Part shown: positions 7,278 through 15,782 of the stretch, one piece after another
Layout of the letters: each line of letters begins with the position of its first letter
How positions within the stretch are numbered: the first letter of the stretch is position 1
From: JBJEQG01 sp051881635
GTDB taxonomy: Bacteria; Bacillota; Clostridia; Oscillospirales; Acutalibacteraceae
NCBI GenBank assembly: GCA_051881635.1
Contig: JBJEQG010000028.1
Coordinates: 1 to 24,848, forward strand
Direction: 5' to 3'
Length of the DNA stretch: 24,848 bases
Made by a program: the position numbers and the translations under genes
The notes under the pieces: model-generated
Seen by the model: the letters and a program-made list of their open reading frames with translations, nothing else
Databases searched by the model: none
Told to the model about the DNA's origin: nothing

Positions 7278-8711
7278 TCAAACATTGATTTCGGCTTTTT
7301 CTTCCTCCATATCGGCATATAAATCCAATACGGGTTGCACACACTCCGCCAAAAATTCCTCGGTCTGCTGTGGTGCACGACCAACATAATTTTCGGGTTT
7401 CAAATGCTCTTCAAGTTCTTCCAAAGTTACGCCGAACATTGGGTCTTTTGCGATTTTCTCAAAGAGGTGGTTGTCCTGTCCTTCCGCCTTGATTTCATAT
7501 CCTGTTTCCATGGAAAGTTCACGAATACGCTCGTGCAGCTCCTGACGGTCACCGCCACGCTGCTTTACAGCGTCCATCATGATATTCTCCGTTGCCATAA
7601 ACGGCAGTTCGGAACGCAGACGCTTTTCAATAACCTTAGGATAAACAACCAAACCGTCACTGATATTCATATACAAATTTAAGATTGCATCTGTTCCCAA
7701 AAATGCTTCTGCAACAGAAATACGCTTATTGGCGGAGTCGTCCAAAGTACGCTCAAACCATTGTGTTGCGGCGGTCATATACGGGTTCAAAACATCAATC
7801 ATAACATAGCGTGACAAAGATGCCATACGCTCGGAACGCATAGGATTACGCTTATATGCCATTGCGGAAGAACCGATTTGGTTTTTCTCAAACGGTTCTT
7901 CTATCTCTTTTAAGTGCTGCAAAAGACGAATATCGTTGGAGAATTTCGCCGCACTCTGTGCAATACCTGCCAAAACATTCAGGAATTGGCTGTCCAACTT
8001 ACGGCTGTATGTTTGACCTGAAACGGCAAAGCAAGCATTATAGCCGAGTTTTTCGGCAATCTTGCGGTCTAATACTCTTACCTTATCATGGTCGCCGCTG
8101 AACAGTTCAAGGAAACTTGCCTGTGTACCTGTTGTACCCTTACAGCCCAAAAGTTTTTTCTTGGAAAGCATATAGCGGACATCTTCCAAATCCATAAGCA
8201 AATCCTGAATCCATAATGTGGCACGCTTACCAACTGTTGTCGGCTGTGCCGGCTGGAAATGCGTAAAAGCCAAAGTCGGCTGTGCTTTATAATTCTCGGC
8301 AAACTTGGAAAGAGAACGAATAACCTGCACCAACTTTTTCTCAATCAGTTCCAAAGCTTCGTTCATGATAATAATATCTGTATTGTCACCGACATAGCAT
8401 GAGGTTGCACCAAGGTGGATAATTCCCTTTGCATTCGGACATTGTACGCCATAAGCATAAACATGGGACATAACATCATGACGAACAACCTTTTCACGGG
8501 CTTCGGCAACATCATAGTTAATATCGTCCTGATGTGCCTTCAATTCGTCAATCTGTTCCTGGGTAATATTCAAACCCAATTCCTTTTCTGACTCTGCCAA
8601 AGCAATCCACAGCTTACGCCATGTTCTGAATTTTTTATCCGATGAAAACAGATACTTCATTTCGCTGCTTGCATAACGGGAAGAAAGCGGTGATTCATAG
8701 GTATCTTTCAT
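7278..8711 (-). CDS. purB: Adenylosuccinate lyase
   Basis: A bifunctional lyase that releases fumarate from SAICAR in IMP synthesis and from adenylosuccinate in the AMP branch. It is 477 residues long and belongs to the fumarase/aspartase superfamily, with the GIIHLGATSCYVGDN region near 96-110, THFQPAQPT at 150-158 and the signature loop GSSAMAYKRNP at 280-290. The N-terminus (SPLSSRYASSEMKYLFS) matches the longer family type seen in Clostridia and eukaryotes rather than the ~430-residue Bacillus type. It starts 22 bases after purF and so is part of the same transcript, fitting its place between purF/purC and purA. Confidence 0.98.
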   Translation of the reverse strand: MKDTYESPLSSRYASSEMKYLFSSDKKFRTWRKLWIALAESEKELGLNITQEQIDELKAHQDDINYDVAEAREKVVRHDVMSHVYAYGVQCPNAKGIIHLGATSCYVGDNTDIIIMNEALELIEKKLVQVIRSLSKFAENYKAQPTLAFTHFQPAQPTTVGKRATLWIQDLLMDLEDVRYMLSKKKLLGCKGTTGTQASFLELFSGDHDKVRVLDRKIAEKLGYNACFAVSGQTYSRKLDSQFLNVLAGIAQSAAKFSNDIRLLQHLKEIEEPFEKNQIGSSAMAYKRNPMRSERMASLSRYVMIDVLNPYMTAATQWFERTLDDSANKRISVAEAFLGTDAILNLYMNISDGLVVYPKVIEKRLRSELPFMATENIMMDAVKQRGGDRQELHERIRELSMETGYEIKAEGQDNHLFEKIAKDPMFGVTLEELEEHLKPENYVGRAPQQTEEFLAECVQPVLDLYADMEEEKAEINV

Positions 8712-8733
8712 TGTCCTGTTCGTCCTTTCTCAA

Positions 8734-10218
8734 TTAAGCCTTCGGCTTGTCTATCTTCTTGTCGTAGTCAAGACCGCCGCGTTCTTTGCCTTCCAACATC
8801 TTTTCAGGGATTTTGGTAGGATAGTTTCCTGTGAAACAGGCATCGCAAATATTGCACTCTTTATTAAAAACAATTTCGGGCAGACATTCTGCGGGCAAAA
8901 ATCCCAAAGAGTCCGCACCTGTCAAAGCACAAATTTCATCAATCGTTTTTTGACAGGCAATCAACTCCCCACGGGACGGAATATCCGTACCGTAAAAACA
9001 TGGCCAGAGAAACGGAGGGGAACTGATTCTTAAATGAACTTCCGTTGCCCCTGCCTCACGCAGCATTTTTACAATGTGGTCACAGGTTGTGCCACGAACA
9101 ATGGAATCATCAATGACAACGACACGCTTTCCCCAAATAATGTCTTCCAAAGGATTGAGCTTAATCCGCACACTTTTAGCACGCTCTTTTTGTGTGGGCT
9201 TGATGAATGTGCGTCCGATATAGTTATTTTTGACGATACCCTTTTCGTATTTAATACCTGAGGCTTCACTGTAACCAATAGCAGCATCAATACCCGATTC
9301 GGGAACGCCGATGACAATATCCGCATCGACAGGATATTCACGAGCCAATATATGCCCTGCTGCCTTACGGGATTCATAAACGCTGATTTCGTCAATTACG
9401 GAATCAGTACGGGCAAAATAAATATATTCAAAAACACAAAGCGACTTTTTGGCTTTTTCGGTGCAAAGTGTTGTAATGGAATGCATACCGTTTTCATCGA
9501 CAACAATAATCTCTCCCGGCAAAACATCACGCACGAATTTTGCACCGACTGCCGCCAAAGCACATGTTTCCGAAGCAAAAACGATTGTATTGTTCAACTT
9601 ACCGATACAAAGCGGACGGAAACCATGCGGGTCACGAGCCGCTATTATCTTTCGGGGACTCATAACTAACAAGGAATAAGCACCCTCGATTTGCTTCATT
9701 GTCATTTCAACAGCCTTTTCAACAGAACCGGCTGTGATACGCTCACGGGCAATCAGATAAGCAATAACCTCTGAGTCAATCGTAGTCTGGAAAATGGCAC
9801 CTCTGCGTTCAAGCTCCTGACGAATATCATAAGCATTAGTCAAATTACCGTTATGGGCAATCGCCAATGTCCCTTTTACATAACGCATAACAAGCGGCTG
9901 TGCATTCTCACGGATACTGCCACCCGCTGTTGAATAGCGAACATGGCCGATTGCCATTTGACCGTTGAGGGTATCCAACACTTCATTGTTGAAAACCTCA
10001 CTGACAAGCCCCATGTTCTTATAGTGTGTGATTACACCTCTGTCATTTACGGCAATGCCGCAGCTTTCCTGACCTCTGTGCTGTAAGGACAGAAGTCCGT
10101 TATAGGCGGAATAAGCGGGATTTAGACTGCCGTCACTGAATATGCCAAAAACACCACATTCCTCATGCAGTTCCTCGGTAAAATAATTGTTTGAACTCAA
10201 ATTCAAAAGTTTCACCAT
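8734..10218 (-). CDS. purF: Amidophosphoribosyltransferase (Fe-S type)
   Basis: Catalyses the committed step of purine synthesis, PRPP plus glutamine to phosphoribosylamine. The 494-residue protein carries a 20-residue propeptide ending before Cys21 (EECGVFG), the amidotransferase nucleophile exposed by self-cleavage. The PRPP-binding motif VVVIDDSIVRGTT is at 367-379. Cys261, Cys407, Cys458 and Cys461 (the last two in CNICDACFTGN) are spaced like the four ligands of the 4Fe-4S cluster in the Bacillus enzyme, whose oxygen lability links activity to redox state. The ATG at 10218 has only a weak ribosome binding site, so translation may depend on coupling or the start may lie a few codons further in. 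It follows purC by 57 bases. Confidence 0.97.
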   Translation of the reverse strand: MVKLLNLSSNNYFTEELHEECGVFGIFSDGSLNPAYSAYNGLLSLQHRGQESCGIAVNDRGVITHYKNMGLVSEVFNNEVLDTLNGQMAIGHVRYSTAGGSIRENAQPLVMRYVKGTLAIAHNGNLTNAYDIRQELERRGAIFQTTIDSEVIAYLIARERITAGSVEKAVEMTMKQIEGAYSLLVMSPRKIIAARDPHGFRPLCIGKLNNTIVFASETCALAAVGAKFVRDVLPGEIIVVDENGMHSITTLCTEKAKKSLCVFEYIYFARTDSVIDEISVYESRKAAGHILAREYPVDADIVIGVPESGIDAAIGYSEASGIKYEKGIVKNNYIGRTFIKPTQKERAKSVRIKLNPLEDIIWGKRVVVIDDSIVRGTTCDHIVKMLREAGATEVHLRISSPPFLWPCFYGTDIPSRGELIACQKTIDEICALTGADSLGFLPAECLPEIVFNKECNICDACFTGNYPTKIPEKMLEGKERGGLDYDKKIDKPKA

Positions 10219-10275
10219 CCATTATCAGTTAAATACAGTTTTACACCAACATGCCCGAATACACCAAAGTCCTAA

Positions 10276-10989
10276 TTACTCGCCCAAGCCAATTCTTCTC
10301 ATCATTTCGGCGTATGCCTCTTCAACACCGCCCATATCACGGCGGAAACGATCCTTATCCAATTTCTCATGGGTTTTAATATCCCAGAAACGGCAGGTAT
10401 CAGGAGAAATTTCATCTGCAAGAATGATTGTGCCGTCAGCAAGTTTACCGAACTCAATTTTGAAGTCAATCAATTCAACGCCGACACTTGCAAAGAACTC
10501 GCACATAACTTCATTGACTTTTAATGCCATTGAACCGATAGTGTCAAGTTCTTCTCTTGTGGCAATTCCGATTGCCATGGCATGGTAATCGTTAATCATC
10601 GGGTCACCGAGTTCATCGTTCTTATAGGAATACTCCAAAACGGGGCATTTCAGCTCTGTGCCTTCTTCAAGGCCCAAACGCTTTGCCATACTGCCAGCAG
10701 CCTTATTGCGGATAATTACTTCCAACGGAACGATTGAAACTTTCTTTACGATTGTTTCACGGTCACTGATTTCCTCTACAAAGTGTGTCGGAACACCTTT
10801 GGACTCCAACAGTTTGAACATAAAGTTGGACATTCTGTTATTTACAACACCTTTACCGGTGATTGTTCCTTTTTTCAAGCCGTTGAATGCGGTTGCATCA
10901 TCTTTATATTCTACCATACAATAAGCGGGGTCGCTCATTTCATAGACCTTTTTTGCTTTTCCTTCATACATTTGTTTGCCTTTTTCCAT
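10276..10989 (-). CDS. purC: Phosphoribosylaminoimidazole-succinocarboxamide synthase
   Basis: SAICAR synthetase: joins CAIR and aspartate with ATP, immediately before PurB in the pathway. It is 237 residues long, the usual size, with MYEGKAKKVY near the N-terminus, VPLEVIIRNKAAGS at 87-100, LIDFKIEFG at 173-181 and ADEISPDTCR at 191-200. The start is the ATG at 10989, eight bases after GGAGG; an in-frame TTG at 11004 overlaps that ribosome binding site and cannot be used. It is the first gene of the purC-purF-purB-purA-glmS-guaA cluster and has a strong promoter about 55 bases upstream. No purine riboswitch fits in the short leader. Confidence 0.97.
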   Translation of the reverse strand: MEKGKQMYEGKAKKVYEMSDPAYCMVEYKDDATAFNGLKKGTITGKGVVNNRMSNFMFKLLESKGVPTHFVEEISDRETIVKKVSIVPLEVIIRNKAAGSMAKRLGLEEGTELKCPVLEYSYKNDELGDPMINDYHAMAIGIATREELDTIGSMALKVNEVMCEFFASVGVELIDFKIEFGKLADGTIILADEISPDTCRFWDIKTHEKLDKDRFRRDMGGVEEAYAEMMRRIGLGE

Positions 10990-11043
10990 TTCAAAAGCCT
11001 CCAAAATTTTTTTTGGTCATAAAACCATTAGAAAACAACTTTA

Positions 11044-11072
11044 ATTATAACGCTTTTGCGAAATTTAAGCAA
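11044..11072 (-). promoter_or_regulatory. Sigma-A promoter of the purC operon
   Basis: On the minus strand TTGCTT (11067-11072), 17 bases, then TATAAT (11044-11049). Transcription would start near 11037, giving a leader of about 48 nt. I see no clear PurR box upstream. Confidence 0.85.
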
Positions 11073-11202
11073 GGTTTATTATTTTATTTATTTGTTTTCG
11101 ACAATTTTTATATTATATCTTTATTTTTATACATTTTTTTGATAAATTTGACGAAAAACTCTTTTTGTTTGATAAACATAAAAGAACCACTTTATTTGTG
11201 CA

Positions 11203-11233
11203 TTATGCCAAAAAATAATATTTTTTGGCATAA
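11203..11233. promoter_or_regulatory. 31-bp palindrome between the divergent purC and gdhA promoters
   Basis: A perfect 13-bp inverted repeat, TTATGCCAAAAAA and TTTTTTGGCATAA, with a five-base TAATA spacer. It ends 14 bases before the gdhA -35 box and lies about 130 bases upstream of the purC -35. Its position suggests an operator or activator site for gdhA. It could also act as a bidirectional terminator, but no gene reads into it from either side. Confidence 0.6.
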
Positions 11234-11247
11234 ATCAATGTAGGATA

Positions 11248-11276
11248 TTGAAATTTTATTTTTTTTGTGCTATGAT
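11248..11276 (+). promoter_or_regulatory. Sigma-A promoter of gdhA
   Basis: TTGAAA (11248-11253), 17 bases, TATGAT (11271-11276). The start of transcription would be near 11283, leaving a leader of about 112 nt before gdhA. Confidence 0.82.
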
Positions 11277-11282
11277 AACAAA

Positions 11283-11394
11283 TGCGTCAAAGGAGATGCC
11301 GACCAAACTTTCTAAATTGACGGAATATAGCCCTATATATTCTTTGAAATTTTGGTCATTATTATTTCCTATTTTATTTTTTTAAGGAGTGACA
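11283..11394 (+). ncRNA. Structured gdhA leader, possible cis-regulatory pseudoknot
   Basis: Three helices can be drawn in the 5' UTR: A, CGTCAA 11285-11290 with TTGACG 11317-11322; B, GAATATA 11323-11329 with TATATTC 11336-11342, directly abutting A; and C, GACCAAA 11301-11307 with TTTGGTC 11351-11357. C crosses A, so together they form a pseudoknot or two alternative folds. A TCCT at 11367-11370 could cover the AGGA of the gdhA ribosome binding site. I do not recognise a known riboswitch. A 29-codon frame (11296-11385) whose stop overlaps the gdhA ribosome binding site is also present, but its ATG abuts AAAGGAG with no spacer. Confidence 0.45.
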
Positions 11395-12729
11395 ATGATG
11401 TCATACACAAGTGAACAACTCGAAAAAGTCATTGCTAAAAACCCGGGGCAGCCTGAATTCGTACAAGCTGTTACAGAAGTTCTGGAATCTTTGGAGCCTG
11501 TATTTGAGAAGAACCCGCAGTATGAAGCCGCAGGTATCCTCGAAAGAATTACCGAACCTGAAAGACAGCTTATGTTCAGAGTACCGTGGGTAGACGATAA
11601 CGGCAAAGTACAGGTAAACAGAGGTTACCGTATTCAGTTTAACAGTGCTATCGGTCCGTACAAGGGCGGTTTGCGTTTTCACCCGTCCGTAAACCTGGGT
11701 ATCATTAAGTTCCTCGGCTTTGAGCAGATTTTCAAAAACTCCCTCACAGGTCTGCCAATCGGTGGCGGCAAGGGCGGTGCTGATTTTGACCCGAAGGGTA
11801 AGAGCGACAGAGAAATTATGGCTTTCTGCCAGAGCTTCATGACTGAACTTTACAGACATATCGGTGCAGATACAGATGTACCGGCAGGCGACATCGGTGT
11901 TGGTGGTCGTGAAATCGGTTATTTGTTCGGTCAATACAAGAGAATCCGCAACGCTTATGAAGGCGTATTGACAGGTAAGGGCTTGACATACGGCGGTTCT
12001 CTCGCAAGAACAGAAGCAACAGGTTACGGCTTGCTTTACTTAACAAAGGAAATGCTCAAAGACAACGGCATTGATATCGCAGGCAAGACCGTTTGCGTTT
12101 CAGGTGCAGGTAATGTTGCTATTTATGCAACACAGAAAGCTACACAAATGGGTGCTAAGGTTGTTACTTTGGCTGACTCCACAGGCTGGATTTATGATGC
12201 TGAGGGTATTGATATTGCCGCTGTTAAGGAAATCAAGGAAGTTAAGCGTGCAAGATTGAGCGAGTACAAGAACTATCGTCCAAATGCCGTTTATACAGAA
12301 GGCAAATTCGACTGGTCCATTAAGTGCGACATCGCTCTCCCCTGTGCAACACAGAACGAGTTAGATGTAAACGGTGCTAAAAATCTTATCGCAAACGGAG
12401 TTCTTGCTGTTGCTGAGGGTGCAAATATGCCGACAACACTTGAAGCTACAAAACTGTTCCTTGAAAACAAGGTTCTCTTTGCTCCGGGCAAGGCTGCAAA
12501 CGCAGGCGGTGTTGCTACTTCTGCTCTTGAAATGTCACAGAACAGCATGCGTCTGTCTTGGACATTTGATGAGGTTGACGAGAAGTTGCAGGGTATTATG
12601 GTAAATATCTACCATAACATTGCAAACGCTGCTGAGAAGTATGGTTTCAAGGGCAACTATGTTGTTGGTGCTAACATCGCCGGCTTTGAGAAAGTTGCAA
12701 ACGCTATGCTCGCACAGGGTATTGTTTGA
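11395..12729 (+). CDS. gdhA: Glutamate dehydrogenase (hexameric, probably NADP-linked)
   Basis: Interconverts 2-oxoglutarate plus ammonia and glutamate. It has 444 residues, typical of the small hexameric class. The substrate domain carries GPYKGGLRFHPSVN (88-100) and the catalytic-lysine loop LPIGGGKGG with Lys126; the nucleotide fold has GAGNVA at 237-242 and an ADST stretch at 260-263 after the second strand, which favours NADP, though coenzyme choice is only inferred. AAGGAG lies five bases before the ATG at 11395; a second ATG at 11398 fits almost as well, and a GTG at 11389 overlaps the ribosome binding site and is excluded. It is transcribed divergently from the purine operon, which draws on the glutamate and glutamine pool, and ends at a strong terminator. 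Confidence 0.98.
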   Translation: MMSYTSEQLEKVIAKNPGQPEFVQAVTEVLESLEPVFEKNPQYEAAGILERITEPERQLMFRVPWVDDNGKVQVNRGYRIQFNSAIGPYKGGLRFHPSVNLGIIKFLGFEQIFKNSLTGLPIGGGKGGADFDPKGKSDREIMAFCQSFMTELYRHIGADTDVPAGDIGVGGREIGYLFGQYKRIRNAYEGVLTGKGLTYGGSLARTEATGYGLLYLTKEMLKDNGIDIAGKTVCVSGAGNVAIYATQKATQMGAKVVTLADSTGWIYDAEGIDIAAVKEIKEVKRARLSEYKNYRPNAVYTEGKFDWSIKCDIALPCATQNELDVNGAKNLIANGVLAVAEGANMPTTLEATKLFLENKVLFAPGKAANAGGVATSALEMSQNSMRLSWTFDEVDEKLQGIMVNIYHNIANAAEKYGFKGNYVVGANIAGFEKVANAMLAQGIV

Positions 12730-12778
12730 TTTAAAACTTTCTTTTGATTTTCAAATGATTTCCATAAAATAAAAATTT

Positions 12779-12816
12779 CCCCCACAGATGTTTCAAAATC
12801 ATCTGTGGGGGTTTTT
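12779..12816. terminator. Bidirectional terminator between gdhA and prfC
   Basis: A 12-bp perfect GC-rich stem (CCCCCACAGATG 12779-12790 with 12800-12811) followed by TTTTT on the plus strand, and by AAATTTTTATTTT on the minus strand. It ends gdhA and the convergent prfC. Confidence 0.9.
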
Positions 12817-12845
12817 CTATAAAGAATTTTTCTGTATCAAGACTA

Positions 12846-14432
12846 TCAGTTTTTGCTGAAATCGGCAAGCTGTAAACCCTCATTGTGTTCCAATGCCCAT
12901 GATATATTCCATTCACTTGAAAACAACAGCAAATGATTACCTTTTAAGTCCTGTATGCGTTTGGTATCGGAAGTTAAATTCAATGTTTTTGGGTCAAGGT
13001 CGGGATTGACAATCCAACGGATTTGCTCATAAGGCATTCCCTCTCGGATAATGTCAACATTATACTCGTTTTTCAAACGGTATTCCAAAACTTCAAATTG
13101 GAGTACGCCAACAACGCCGACAATCACTTCCTCCATACCACCGTTTAACTCTTGGAAAATCTGTATTGCACCCTCTTGGGCAATCTGAGAAATACCCTTA
13201 ACAAACTGCTTTCTTTTCATGGTATCCTTTTGACGCACCAATGCAAAATGTTCGGGGGCAAAAGTTGGGATACCCTCAAATTTGCATTTCATGGACGGAG
13301 AACAAACAGTATCACCAATAGAGAAAATACCGGGGTCAAATACGCCGATAATATCGCCTGCATACGCTTCATTGATTACCTCTCGGTCTTGTGCCATAAG
13401 CTGTTGAGGCTGTGACAAACGCATTTTTTTGTTGCCCTGAACATGGTAAACTTCCATTTGCTTATCATAGCGTCCCGAACAAATACGCATGAATGCAATA
13501 CGGTCACGGTGGGCTTTGTTCATATTTGCTTGAATTTTGAAAACAAAAGCAGAAAAATTCGGGTCAAACGGGTCAACAATACCGTTTTCCGTTTTGCGGG
13601 GCAACGGCGGTGTTGTCATACGCAAAAACTCCGCCAAAAACGGCTCTACACCAAAATTCGTCAACGCTGAACCAAAGAATACGGGAGTAAGCTTGCCGTT
13701 ACGAACTTCGTCCAAATTCAGCTCGTCCCCTGCACCGTCAATCAGTTCAACATCATCACGCAAGGTCTGGGCAAGTGTTTCTCCCAATTTATTATCCAAA
13801 TCGGGGTCATCAATCGTCAAATGCTCAGACTCTACGGCACGCTGTCCGTTATTGGCGGTGAATGCCAAAATTTCCTTGCTTTGACGGTCATAAACGCCTT
13901 TGAAATCCCGTCCACAGCCAATTGGCCAATTCATTGGGCAAGTTTTAATGCCCAAAACTTCTTCGATGTCTTCCAAAAGTTCATAAGGACTTTTCGCCTC
14001 TCTGTCCATTTTATTGATAAAAGTAAAAATCGGAATATTCCTCAAAACACAAACCTTGAACAGTTTTCGGGTTTGTGCTTCAACACCTTTTGAGGCGTCA
14101 ATAACCATGACGGCAGAGTCTGCCGCCATGAGGGTACGGTAGGTATCCTCAGAAAAATCCTGATGTCCGGGGGTATCAATAATATTGATACAGTAACCGT
14201 CATAATTAAACTGCATAACAGATGAAGTGACAGAAATACCTCTTTGCTTTTCAATTTCCATCCAGTCGGAAACGGCGTGTTTATCGGTTTTCTTACCCTT
14301 AACAGAACCTGCAAGCTGAATTGTTCCGGTATAGAGCAACAGCTTTTCGGTTAATGTCGTTTTACCCGCATCAGGGTGGGAAATAATCGCAAAAGTTCTT
14401 CTTTTTTCTATCAAATCTTTATAATCCGTCAA
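12846..14432 (-). CDS. prfC: Peptide chain release factor 3
   Basis: A translational GTPase that recycles RF1/RF2 from the ribosome after peptide release. It is 528 residues long with GTP-binding motifs SHPDAGKTT (G1, about 18-26), DTPGH (G3, 86-90) and NKMD (G4, 140-143), followed by the EF-Tu-like beta-barrel and RF3 C-terminal domains. The start codon is TTG at 14432, five bases after GGAGGAG; no better ATG is in frame nearby. It stands alone with its own promoter and shares its terminator with convergent gdhA. Confidence 0.97.
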   Translation of the reverse strand: MTDYKDLIEKRRTFAIISHPDAGKTTLTEKLLLYTGTIQLAGSVKGKKTDKHAVSDWMEIEKQRGISVTSSVMQFNYDGYCINIIDTPGHQDFSEDTYRTLMAADSAVMVIDASKGVEAQTRKLFKVCVLRNIPIFTFINKMDREAKSPYELLEDIEEVLGIKTCPMNWPIGCGRDFKGVYDRQSKEILAFTANNGQRAVESEHLTIDDPDLDNKLGETLAQTLRDDVELIDGAGDELNLDEVRNGKLTPVFFGSALTNFGVEPFLAEFLRMTTPPLPRKTENGIVDPFDPNFSAFVFKIQANMNKAHRDRIAFMRICSGRYDKQMEVYHVQGNKKMRLSQPQQLMAQDREVINEAYAGDIIGVFDPGIFSIGDTVCSPSMKCKFEGIPTFAPEHFALVRQKDTMKRKQFVKGISQIAQEGAIQIFQELNGGMEEVIVGVVGVLQFEVLEYRLKNEYNVDIIREGMPYEQIRWIVNPDLDPKTLNLTSDTKRIQDLKGNHLLLFSSEWNISWALEHNEGLQLADFSKN

Positions 14433-14481
14433 AATTACTCCTCCAAAAGTTTATAATATCTTAAATACACTCCGAAATACT

Positions 14482-14510
14482 ATTTTAAACGAAAGCAAGG
14501 GAATAATCAA
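14482..14510 (-). promoter_or_regulatory. Sigma-A promoter of prfC
   Basis: On the minus strand TTGATT (14505-14510), 17 bases, TAAAAT (14482-14487), about 50 bases upstream of the TTG start. Confidence 0.75.
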
Positions 14511-14530
14511 GCAAAATTTACTTTTATACA

Positions 14531-14564
14531 AAAAATCAGCCTATATTTCCATAAGCTGATTTTT
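14531..14564 (-). terminator. Terminator of folD and the DegT-type aminotransferase
   Basis: A 10-bp stem (AAAAATCAGC 14531-14540 with GCTGATTTTT 14555-14564) lies just after the stop of the aminotransferase. On the minus strand GCTGA is followed by six T. Confidence 0.8.
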
Positions 14565-14570
14565 ATGATT

Positions 14571-15764
14571 TTATCTAACAATTTTTTTGAAGGTATCTAT
14601 AATATAATTGACCTGTTCATCTGTCAGTTTGGAATACAATGGCAGAGTGATTTCATTTTGATATATGGCATAGGCATTTGGATAGTCCTTGATGTCAAAA
14701 CCTAAATTTTTGTAGGCACTAAGCATAGGCAATGGTTTATAGTGAACATTCGTGGCAATACCCTGCTCCGCCATTTTTTGAATAACAGCATTTCGGAAAT
14801 CACTGTTCCGATTTAAAAGACGAACCAAATATAAATGACCGTCGGAAATATAATGCTCTCCCTCATGCTCCAAAACCTGGACAGGCAATACCGAAAACGC
14901 CTGATTATAACGGTGTATGATTTCCTTACGGCGAGATAGTAATACATCATAGCGTTTAAGCTGTGCAATACCGATTGATGCCATAATGTCGGTCATATTA
15001 CATTTATAATAAGGTGCAACAATATCATATTCCCAACCGCCGCACTGATTTTTTGCAAAAGCGTCCTTAGACTGACCATGCAAAGATAAAAGCATGAATC
15101 GGCGGTAAAGTTCATCGTCATCAATACCGTCATGGTGAATCCATGCAGCAGCACCGCCCTCGCCTGTTGTTAAATTCTTGACGGCATGGAACGAAAACGA
15201 GGTAAAATCCGCCAATGCACCACAGCGAACACCGTTATATTCACTGCCCAAAGCATGAGCGGAATCCGCCAAAACAGCAACACGCCCCAAAGACTTTTGA
15301 ATGTCGTTTGACGGGTGAAAAAGAGCGGTTTTGCATTTAACAATCTCATAAAGTTTTTCATAATCGCAAGGTTTTCCACCCAGGTCAACCGCTATAATCG
15401 CCTTTGTATTTTCCGTAATCAGTGATTCGGCTTGATTATAATCAATTTCAAAGGTATTTTCGCCGACATCACAAAGAACAAGTTTCGCTCCCACATGGCA
15501 GACAACACTTGCAGACGCTGTATATGTATAGGCGGGAACAATAACTTCGTCATCTTTCCCGATACCCAAAACACGCAAAATCATTTCCAAAGCGGCGGTT
15601 GCTGAACTTAAACACGCCACGCCTGCACAACCGCAATAGTCTTTCAGCATTTGTTCAAAGCGTTTGGTCTTTGGACCTGTGGTAATCCAACCGCTTTTGA
15701 GTGTATCAACGACTTCTTCAATCTCCGCTTCGCCAATATCGGGCGGCGAAAAAGGAATATTCAT
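14571..15764 (-). CDS. DegT/DnrJ/EryC1/StrS-family aminotransferase
   Basis: A PLP enzyme of fold type I in the family that aminates keto-sugars for cell-surface glycans and antibiotics. Seen in its 397 residues: the N-terminal PFSPPDIGEAEIEEV and SGWITTGPKTKRFE, the phosphate-binding ACLSSATAAL near 50-59, VLADSAHALGS with Asp167, and SFSFHAVKNLTTGEGG with the PLP lysine at Lys196. GAGGTGAG precedes the ATG by five bases. It starts 18 bases after folD and is almost certainly cotranscribed with it. There are no sugar nucleotide genes next to it, so the substrate cannot be named; the family includes ArnB-, PseC- and PglE-like enzymes. Confidence 0.92.
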   Translation of the reverse strand: MNIPFSPPDIGEAEIEEVVDTLKSGWITTGPKTKRFEQMLKDYCGCAGVACLSSATAALEMILRVLGIGKDDEVIVPAYTYTASASVVCHVGAKLVLCDVGENTFEIDYNQAESLITENTKAIIAVDLGGKPCDYEKLYEIVKCKTALFHPSNDIQKSLGRVAVLADSAHALGSEYNGVRCGALADFTSFSFHAVKNLTTGEGGAAAWIHHDGIDDDELYRRFMLLSLHGQSKDAFAKNQCGGWEYDIVAPYYKCNMTDIMASIGIAQLKRYDVLLSRRKEIIHRYNQAFSVLPVQVLEHEGEHYISDGHLYLVRLLNRNSDFRNAVIQKMAEQGIATNVHYKPLPMLSAYKNLGFDIKDYPNAYAIYQNEITLPLYSKLTDEQVNYIIDTFKKIVR

Positions 15765-15782
15765 ACGAACTCACCTCGAATA

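Noticed and set aside
10990..11043. Purine riboswitch in the purC leader
   Set aside because: The leader is about 48 nt and lacks the conserved junction of the class.
11005..11394. tRNA-like or transposon-end origin for the 31-bp palindrome
   Set aside because: It occurs once in the window, with no target-site duplication or transposase nearby.
11401..11934. 177-codon minus-strand frame
   Set aside because: Shadow of gdhA; no ribosome binding site and no recognisable protein pattern.
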